This document shows, in pieces, positions 58,571-64,000 of a stretch of 64,000 nucleotides of DNA. The notes beneath the pieces are model-generated. The model saw nothing but the letters and a program-made list of their open reading frames with translations. It made no database searches and was not told where the DNA came from. Source of the DNA: CBDESN01 sp965242495 (GTDB lineage Bacteria > Pseudomonadota > Alphaproteobacteria > MPNO01). Location of the stretch: contig OZ251446.1 of assembly GCA_965242495.1 (NCBI GenBank), positions 3,844,001 through 3,908,000 of the forward strand, in the 5' to 3' direction. Each line of letters begins with the position of its first letter. The stretch's first letter is position 1. The position numbers and the translations under genes are program-made.

Positions 58571-59959
58571 TCAGTCGCGGATCGTCACCTCGTCCTCGAA
58601 CTCGGCGCGCAGCTCGTCCACGATGAAGTCCGCCGCCGCGGCCGGGGCCATGCGGCCGGTCTCGACCCCCTGGATGCCCTTGAACAGGATCGCGTTGAAG
58701 CGGCCGAACTCGGGATGGTTGGGCATGAAGGTCGAGCGCGCCAGCATCGGCGTCGCCCGGCGGAGCGCCCAGGCCGCGCGATAGGCGGGCATCGCCGTCT
58801 GCGCGTGGGCGATCGCGGTGTGGTTGGTGGTCACCGCGTGGCGGGTGTTGAAATGGGGCTGGCTCGCGATCGCCACCAGCAGCGCCGCGAGCTCGCGCCG
58901 GGGCGATTTCGGGTTCACCGCGTAGACGATCGGGTGGGAGAGGTTCTTCGGCTCGCCGCCCTTCTCCGCCGCCGGCGAATGGAGCCAGCCGACGTTGCGG
59001 AAATAGGCCCCTTCGTCGTCGGCCGAGACGCCGAAGCGGATCTGGCGGCCCACGTCCCACACGCCGTGATGCTTGATGAAGGCCTGGCCCTCGGGCAGCA
59101 GCCGGTTGATCGTGTCCCACGACATCGCCGTGTTGTTGCGCGGCGTCACGCCGTTGCGGGCGTTCCAGTCGATCCATTCGAGGAAGGAGCGCAGCGCCCG
59201 CCGGCTGGCCTGGAGCCGGCCCGTCGCCTCGTCCAGCGGCGCGAAGCCGAAGCTCGCCATCGTCATCAGCCAGTCGGGGCCGACGTTGGGCCGGTGGATG
59301 ATGCCGTATCTGGCGGCGCCCGCGTCCACGACCTCCTTGGCGAGGCGCGACAGGTCCCAGATGGTGAACGCGCCGCGTTCGACCTCGCCGGCGAGCCCTT
59401 CGATGAAGGCGTCGGACTTGCCGATCTTCCGCAGCATGTCCTTGCGGAAGAAGAACATGCGGATTTCCGAGTCCTGCGGTACCGCGTAGCGCGCCCCCTT
59501 GTGGCGGGTGGCGTTCCACAGCACCGGGATGACGTCGGCGTAGAACTCGGGGAAGCGCGCGATATGGTCCTCCAGGTTCCAGGCGAAGCCCGCCTCGGCG
59601 AAGGCGCCCAGCCATTCATGCGCGGCGACGTAGACGTCGGGCCCCTTGCCGACGGCGAACGCCTTCATCAGGTCGAGCGCATCGGCGTCGTAGCCCTTGG
59701 CGTTGCTCTCATGCGCCTCGACGCGGATCCGGCGCGCGGCGCCCGCGGCGGCGAGCATCCGGTCGAGCAGCTTGGCCGCATCGACCACGTTGCCGGACCG
59801 CAGCGGCCCGCTGCGGTCGGCCCGCGACCACAGCTTGATCGTCGTCTCCTCGGCTTCGGCTGCGGCCGCGCCGCCGATGGCGGACGGCGGCGGCGGCGCC
59901 GCGGCGAGGATCGCGCCCAGGGCGGCGCCCAGGAGGGTTCTCCGTTTCCATGCGGCCAT
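58571..59959 (-). CDS. Extracellular solute-binding protein, sugar ABC importer
   Basis: 462 residues. Signal peptide (about 1-34: KRRTLLGAALGAILAAA...GGAAAAEA), then a cluster-B type fold (ETTIKLWSRADRSGPLR, GKGPDVYVAAHEWLGAFAEAGF, ARYAVPQDSEIRMFFFRKDM). Periplasmic partner of the downstream permeases, related to maltose/glycerol-3-phosphate-type binding proteins. Ligand not deducible. The start at 59959 (MAAWKRRTLL) leaves a proper signal peptide. Confidence 0.87.
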   Translation of the reverse strand: MAAWKRRTLLGAALGAILAAAPPPPSAIGGAAAAEAEETTIKLWSRADRSGPLRSGNVVDAAKLLDRMLAAAGAARRIRVEAHESNAKGYDADALDLMKAFAVGKGPDVYVAAHEWLGAFAEAGFAWNLEDHIARFPEFYADVIPVLWNATRHKGARYAVPQDSEIRMFFFRKDMLRKIGKSDAFIEGLAGEVERGAFTIWDLSRLAKEVVDAGAARYGIIHRPNVGPDWLMTMASFGFAPLDEATGRLQASRRALRSFLEWIDWNARNGVTPRNNTAMSWDTINRLLPEGQAFIKHHGVWDVGRQIRFGVSADDEGAYFRNVGWLHSPAAEKGGEPKNLSHPIVYAVNPKSPRRELAALLVAIASQPHFNTRHAVTTNHTAIAHAQTAMPAYRAAWALRRATPMLARSTFMPNHPEFGRFNAILFKGIQGVETGRMAPAAAADFIVDELRAEFEDEVTIRD

Positions 59960-60006
59960 CGTTCGGGCTCTCCTGTTTCGCCTGTTTCGCCGCCGCCGGG
60001 CCGCGT

Positions 60007-60603
60007 TCAGCCGAGCGGCCGGAGCTGCCGGAAGATGTGGAGGATCCGCTGGCCCGCGGTCACCGCGGTCAGCGCCGCCAGCAGGTAGAAGAACGGCGCG
60101 AGCAGCCCCGACAGCAGCCCGACCGCGACCAGGACGACGCGCTCGAATCGGGTGAGGAAGCCGACCTTGCACACCGCGCCCAGCGCCTCGCCCCGCGCCC
60201 GGGTGTAGCTCGTCAGGAAGGAGCCCAGCAGCGCCAGGACGACGACGCTCGCCTCGGCCGCCAGGCCCTCGGCGGCGAAACGATAGGCGATGGCGGTGAA
60301 CATCACCCCTTCGGAGAACCGGTCGAGGGTGGAGTCGAGGAAGGCCCCGAACTGGGAGGCGCGGTCCGACATCCGCGCCAGCAGGCCGTCCATGAGGTCG
60401 AACCCGCCGGCGACGACGAAGACGAGGCCGGCGGCGAACAGGTCGTCCGAGATCACCAGCGCCGCGGCGCCGACGTTCAGCAGCGCGCCCGCAACCGAGA
60501 GCTGGCTGGGCGTCACCCGCAGCCGGATCAGCGCCAGCGCCACGGGTCCGAACGCCCCGTCGAACTGCGCCCGCAGATGCTCCCGGACCCGGTCCATGTC
60601 CAT
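60007..60603 (-). CDS. CDP-alcohol phosphatidyltransferase
   Basis: 198 residues, about five membrane segments. The family signature is DLMDGLLARMSDRASQFGAF then LDSTLDR, i.e. D-G-x2-A-R-x8-G-x3-D-x3-D, intact. These enzymes transfer a phospho-alcohol from CDP-diacylglycerol or a CDP-polyol to an acceptor in lipid synthesis. The acceptor cannot be inferred. It lies 47 bases upstream of the binding-protein gene on the same strand and may head that operon. Confidence 0.88.
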   Translation of the reverse strand: MDMDRVREHLRAQFDGAFGPVALALIRLRVTPSQLSVAGALLNVGAAALVISDDLFAAGLVFVVAGGFDLMDGLLARMSDRASQFGAFLDSTLDRFSEGVMFTAIAYRFAAEGLAAEASVVVLALLGSFLTSYTRARGEALGAVCKVGFLTRFERVVLVAVGLLSGLLAPFFYLLAALTAVTAGQRILHIFRQLRPLG

Positions 60604-60815
60604 GCCTGACGCCTCCCGCGGCGCCGAGACGCCCCAACGGCGCATCACTCTACCCCGCCGCCGCCGCAACGGCTAGCCGCCAATGGCGAGAGGTCCGTTT
60701 TCCCGTTTCTTCCCCGTTTCTCGGGTTTCCGCGCCGCTCCGATTTCGATTGGCCCGCGCGCCGCGACGGGCTACCCTCCGGCCGGCGTTCCGGCAGCCGA
60801 CAAGGAAGGTGCATC

Positions 60816-61652
60816 ATGGCAAGCGCGCTCGATCCCGCCGCGCTCGATACGGTGACCGCCCCGCTCCAGTTCTGCGTCGATACCGGCGAGACGCCGGTCG
60901 CCCTTGTGAAGCAGCCCGGCCAGGGCCCGGACGACCGCAGCGGCGCCTTCGAATACCGCGATGTCGCGATCCATGACGGCCGGCCGGTCGCCGACCGCTT
61001 CGACCTCGACCGGGACGGCTTCCTGCTGATGCGCCGGGATACCGCGGTCGAGGACTTCTACGACGATGACGAGGTCCGCCGCGTCTACTACCCGGAGATG
61101 GAGCGGCTCGTGGCCCAGGCCGCCGGCGCCTCCAAGGCGATCGTGTTCGATCACACCATCCGGGTGGACGACCCCGAGGCGCAGACCGAGCGCAAGGTCC
61201 GGGCGCCGGTGGCCAACGTCCACAACGACTTCACCGTGCGCTCCGCGCCGCAGCGCGTGCGCGACCTGCTGCCCGCCGACGAGGCCGAGCGGCGGCTCGC
61301 CGGGCGCTACGGCTCGATGAACGTCTGGCGGCCCATCCGCGGCCCGGTGGAGACCGCGCCGCTGGTGATCTGCGGCTACGGCGACATCGCCGACGGCGAT
61401 CTGGTCGCCGCCGAACGCCATTACGGCGACCGGATCGGCGGCATCTACCACCTCGCCTACAACCCCCGCCAGCGCTGGTACTACTTCCCGGCGATGGCGC
61501 GCGAGGAGGTGGTGCTGCTCAAATGCTTCGATTCGCTGACCGACGGCGCCGCGCGCTGGACCGCCCACGGCTCGTTCCGCCATCCGGACACGCCCGCCGG
61601 CGCCGCGCCGCGCGAAAGCATCGAAGTCCGCACGCTGTACTTCTTCGATTGA
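60816..61652 (+). CDS. CmcJ/NvfI-like oxidoreductase
   Basis: 278 residues. HTIR in FDHTIRVDDPEAQTER, VANVHNDFTVRSAPQRVRDLL and YGSMNVWRPIRGPVETAPLVICG are hallmarks of the CmcJ/NvfI family (related to cephamycin methoxylation and GA4 desaturase-like proteins). H-x-D in VHNDF and later His/Arg are consistent with the 2OG-oxygenase fold. Substrate unknown. Its stop overlaps the next start (TTGA), suggesting an operon with the molybdenum hydroxylase subunits. Confidence 0.82.
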   Translation: MASALDPAALDTVTAPLQFCVDTGETPVALVKQPGQGPDDRSGAFEYRDVAIHDGRPVADRFDLDRDGFLLMRRDTAVEDFYDDDEVRRVYYPEMERLVAQAAGASKAIVFDHTIRVDDPEAQTERKVRAPVANVHNDFTVRSAPQRVRDLLPADEAERRLAGRYGSMNVWRPIRGPVETAPLVICGYGDIADGDLVAAERHYGDRIGGIYHLAYNPRQRWYYFPAMAREEVVLLKCFDSLTDGAARWTAHGSFRHPDTPAGAAPRESIEVRTLYFFD

Positions 61653-62110
61653 CCGCCTTCTCCCTCCGGGTGAACGGGGCGCTTCACGAGATCGAGGCCG
61701 ACCCCGCGACGCCGCTGATCTTCGTCCTGCGCAACCGGCTGGGGCTTACCGGGGCCAAGCTCGGCTGCGGCCTCGAACAATGCGGCGCCTGCGCCGTGCT
61801 GGCGGACGGCGAGCCGGCGCTGAGCTGCGTGCGCGCCGCGGCCGAGTTCGCGGGCCGCGACGTCGTGACCGCCGAAGGGCTGGATGCGACGCCGCGCGGG
61901 GGCGAGGTGCTGCGCGCCCTCGCCGGGGAAGGCGCCGCGCAGTGCGGCTATTGCACGCCCGGCATCGCCGTCGCCGCGACGGCGCTGCTGCGCCGGTCGC
62001 CCCGGCCCGGCGCGGCGGAGATCCGGGCGGCGCTGCACGGCCATCTGTGCCGCTGCGGCGCGCATGCGCGGGTCCTGGCCGCGCTCGATCGGCTGGCCGG
62101 TGGCGGCTAA
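61649..62110 (+). CDS. 2Fe-2S subunit of a molybdenum hydroxylase
   Basis: 153 residues. Plant-type ferredoxin cluster motif C-G-L-E-Q-C-G-A-C ... C near residues 35-55, then the second cluster motifs CGYCTPG and HGHLCRCG. This is the small subunit of xanthine dehydrogenase/isoquinoline oxidoreductase-like enzymes, passing electrons from the Mo site. TTG start overlapping the previous stop is inferred from the frame; TAFSLRVNGALHEIE is the usual N-terminus. Confidence 0.9.
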   Translation: MTAFSLRVNGALHEIEADPATPLIFVLRNRLGLTGAKLGCGLEQCGACAVLADGEPALSCVRAAAEFAGRDVVTAEGLDATPRGGEVLRALAGEGAAQCGYCTPGIAVAATALLRRSPRPGAAEIRAALHGHLCRCGAHARVLAALDRLAGGG

Positions 62111-64000
62111 CCCGAGCCTCGCCCGCCATCCGGCGCTCGACGACTGGCTGTCGATCGGCGCCGACGGGCGCATCGTCGTTCGCACCGGCAAGGTGGACAT
62201 CGGCCAGCGCATCTCGACCGCGCTGGCGCTCATCGCCGCGGAGGAGCTCGAGGTGGAGGTCGACCGCATCGTCGTCGCGCCCCCCGAGACCGGCGCCGCC
62301 CCCGACGAAGGCATAACCTCGGGCAGCTATTCGATGATGGAGTCGGGCGAGGCGGTCCGTCGCGCCGCGACGACCGCGCGGCGGCGTCTGCTGTCGCTGG
62401 CCGCGGCGGCCCTGGACGCGGACCCGTCCTCGCTGGAGATCGACGACGGGACGATCCGCTCGCGGGCCGCCAACCGGTCGACCAGCTATTGGGCGCTCAT
62501 GGACGGGGCGCGCTTCGGCGTCCCGGTCGATGCCGACGCCCCGGTCAAGCCGCCGGACGCCCTCCGCTGGATCGGCCGGCGCATCGTCCCGCGGGACGTC
62601 GGGCGGCTGGTCGACGGCAAGGCGCGCTTCGTCCACGACATGACCATGCCCGGCATGGTTCATGCGCGCGTGGTGCGCCCGCCGCGGGTTCGCGCGAGCC
62701 TCGAACGTCTCGATCCGGCGGTATGCCGGCGGATCGAAGACGCGGGCGCGCGGCTGGCGCGCGACGGCAGCTTCCTGGCCGTAGCCCATGCCGACGAATA
62801 CGCCGCGATCGAGGCCGCCCGCCGCCTCGCCGCGGCGGCGACGTGGCGGCCCGGCGACGGGCTCGACGCGCGCGACGCGCGGACCCAGCTCACCGCCAAC
62901 GAGCGCGTCAGCCTGCCCGTCGTCGACGGCGCGCCCCGGCGCGCGCCCGTCCCGCCGCCGGCCGAGCCGCCGCCGGACGCGGTCGCGACGCTCTGCGCGC
63001 GGTTCGACGTCCCCTACCGGATGCACGCGCCGATCGGACCCTCCGCCGCGCTCGCTTTGCGCCGCGACGGGCGCCTTACCGTGTGGACCCACAGCCAGGG
63101 CATCTACGTGCTGCGCGCCAGCATGGCCGAGGCGCTCGCCCTCGACGTCGAGGCGGTCCGCGTCATCCATGCGCCGGGGGCGGGTTGTTACGGCCATAAC
63201 GGGGCGGACGACGCCGCGTTCGAGGCGGCGCTGATCGCCTGCGCCCTCCCCGGCGCGCCGGTGCTGCTCAAATGGACGCGCGAGGACGAGCACGCCTGGG
63301 CGCCTTGCGGCACCTGCGCGGCGATGGAGCTGAGCGCCAGCCTGGACCGCGCCGGACGGGTGATCGCGTGGTCGCACGAGACCTATGGCGACAGCTATGC
63401 GATGCGCCCGCGCCCCGAACCCGACCGCGCCGGCCCGGCGCGGCTGCTGGCGTCGCGCTATCGCGCCGCGCCCCTGGCCCCGCCGCCGCCGCCGCCCAAC
63501 ATGGCGCGGCATGTCGGCAACCACCGCAACCTGGAGCCGCTGTATACCTTCCCCGATCCCCGGCTGGTCAAGCATCTGGTGCGCGGCCTGCCGCTCCGGA
63601 CCTCGGCGCTGCGTTCGCTCGGGGCTTACGGCAACGTCTTCGCGATCGAGTCCTTCATGGACGATCTCGCCGAGGCCGCCGGCGCGGATCCGGTCGGGTT
63701 CCGGCTGCGCCATCTCGCCGACGAGCGGGCGAAGGCGGTGCTGAACGCGGCGGCGGCGTGGTTGAGCCGGACCGCGGCGGACGCGCCTGCCGGCTGCGGC
63801 CGCGGAATCGGCTTCGCGCAGTACAAGAATCTCGCCGCCTACGCCGCGGTCGCGGTCGAACTCGAAGTGACCGATGCGGCGGAGATCCGACTTCGCCGCG
63901 CCGCGGTGGCGGCCGACGCCGGGCAGATCGTCGATCCCAACGGGCTGACGGCGCAGCTCGAGGGCGGGCTGTTGCAGGCGGCGAGCTGGACCCTCTACGA
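62100..64000 (+). CDS. Molybdopterin-binding subunit of a xanthine dehydrogenase-like enzyme, 3' end outside window
   Basis: The frame from GTG 62100 stays open to the window end (633 codons). It reads ANPSLARHPALDDWLSIGAD, GKVDIGQRISTALALIAAEE, ETGAAPDEGITSGSYSMMES, VDGKARFVHDMTMPGMVHAR, and GAGCYGHNGADDAAFEAALI, all typical of large molybdopterin subunits of the isoquinoline 1-oxidoreductase/aldehyde oxidase type. It overlaps the 2Fe-2S subunit gene by 11 bases. No FAD subunit is visible in the window, as in two-subunit enzymes that use external acceptors. Substrate unknown. Confidence 0.87.
   Translation, partial: MAANPSLARHPALDDWLSIGADGRIVVRTGKVDIGQRISTALALIAAEELEVEVDRIVVAPPETGAAPDEGITSGSYSMMESGEAVRRAATTARRRLLSLAAAALDADPSSLEIDDGTIRSRAANRSTSYWALMDGARFGVPVDADAPVKPPDALRWIGRRIVPRDVGRLVDGKARFVHDMTMPGMVHARVVRPPRVRASLERLDPAVCRRIEDAGARLARDGSFLAVAHADEYAAIEAARRLAAAATWRPGDGLDARDARTQLTANERVSLPVVDGAPRRAPVPPPAEPPPDAVATLCARFDVPYRMHAPIGPSAALALRRDGRLTVWTHSQGIYVLRASMAEALALDVEAVRVIHAPGAGCYGHNGADDAAFEAALIACALPGAPVLLKWTREDEHAWAPCGTCAAMELSASLDRAGRVIAWSHETYGDSYAMRPRPEPDRAGPARLLASRYRAAPLAPPPPPPNMARHVGNHRNLEPLYTFPDPRLVKHLVRGLPLRTSALRSLGAYGNVFAIESFMDDLAEAAGADPVGFRLRHLADERAKAVLNAAAAWLSRTAADAPAGCGRGIGFAQYKNLAAYAAVAVELEVTDAAEIRLRRAAVAADAGQIVDPNGLTAQLEGGLLQAASWTLY

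Noticed and set aside
1..64000. tRNA or rRNA genes
   Set aside because: I saw no cloverleaf-like sequence with a T-loop GTTCRANNC and matching acceptor arms, and no rRNA signature, when reading the intergenic regions by eye; a covariance search was not possible.

Overview
The window is GC-rich DNA from a Gram-negative bacterium, most likely an alphaproteobacterium of Rhodospirillales type. The evidence is the run CnoX-like thioredoxin, LON-domain protein, Trm112-like protein, DUF971 protein, ubiH, aminotransferase, ftsK, lolA (12.9-21.2 kb), which resembles a conserved alphaproteobacterial order, plus outer-membrane proteins, an autotransporter, TolC and LolA. No taxonomic search was possible.

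Layout. 1-11994: 3' part of a giant adhesin-like autotransporter built from about 28 Calx-beta-type repeats, open at the window start. 12.0-12.9 kb: dense intergenic mosaic repeats. 12.9-21.2 kb: housekeeping genes. 21.4-22.8 kb: IS1182-like insertion sequence, copy 1. 23.1-49.5 kb: a large RiPP (ribosomally made, modified peptide) cluster. 50.0-53.3 kb: UbiD-like decarboxylase, VOC protein and a sugar-type ABC ATPase. 53.5-55.1 kb: IS copy 2. 55.5-56.5 kb: stand-alone AAA ATPase. 56.6-60.6 kb: permeases and binding protein of a sugar-type ABC importer, then a CDP-alcohol phosphatidyltransferase. 60.8-64 kb: CmcJ/NvfI-like oxidoreductase and a molybdenum hydroxylase, open at the window end.

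The RiPP cluster is the most interesting part. Four tandem precursors carry nitrile-hydratase-type (NHLP) leaders ending in an AGG/GG site, followed by Ser/Thr/Ala/Gly-rich cores with two, one, two and zero Cys. They precede a fused leader-binding/YcaO cyclodehydratase, a SagB-type azoline dehydrogenase, a LanM-like dehydratase with no recognisable cyclase active site, and an Fe(II)/2OG oxygenase. Further on are an outer-membrane barrel, a lambda-gpK-like NlpC/P60 protein, two Asp/Asn beta-hydroxylase-like proteins, a repeat-rich basic protein, an APH-fold kinase, an NHLM export set (HlyD, C39-peptidase ABC exporter, second ABC ATPase), a PhyH-like oxygenase, TolC, an NHLP leader protein with no core, and a second nearly identical YcaO gene with the same promoter layout. 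The parts suggest a peptide that is heterocyclised, possibly dehydrated and hydroxylated, cleaved after GG and exported. Four long poly-C/poly-G tracts lie in or beside the cluster. One is inside the start of precursor 3 and puts it out of frame by one base, suggesting phase variation or a homopolymer sequencing error.

The intergenic DNA is a mosaic of short repeats centred on the palindrome ATTCCCGCGAAAGCGGGAAT. Both IS copies, and a 149-bp miniature element with related ends, sit exactly at the centre of this palindrome and are flanked by 6-bp CGAAAG/CTTTCG duplications.
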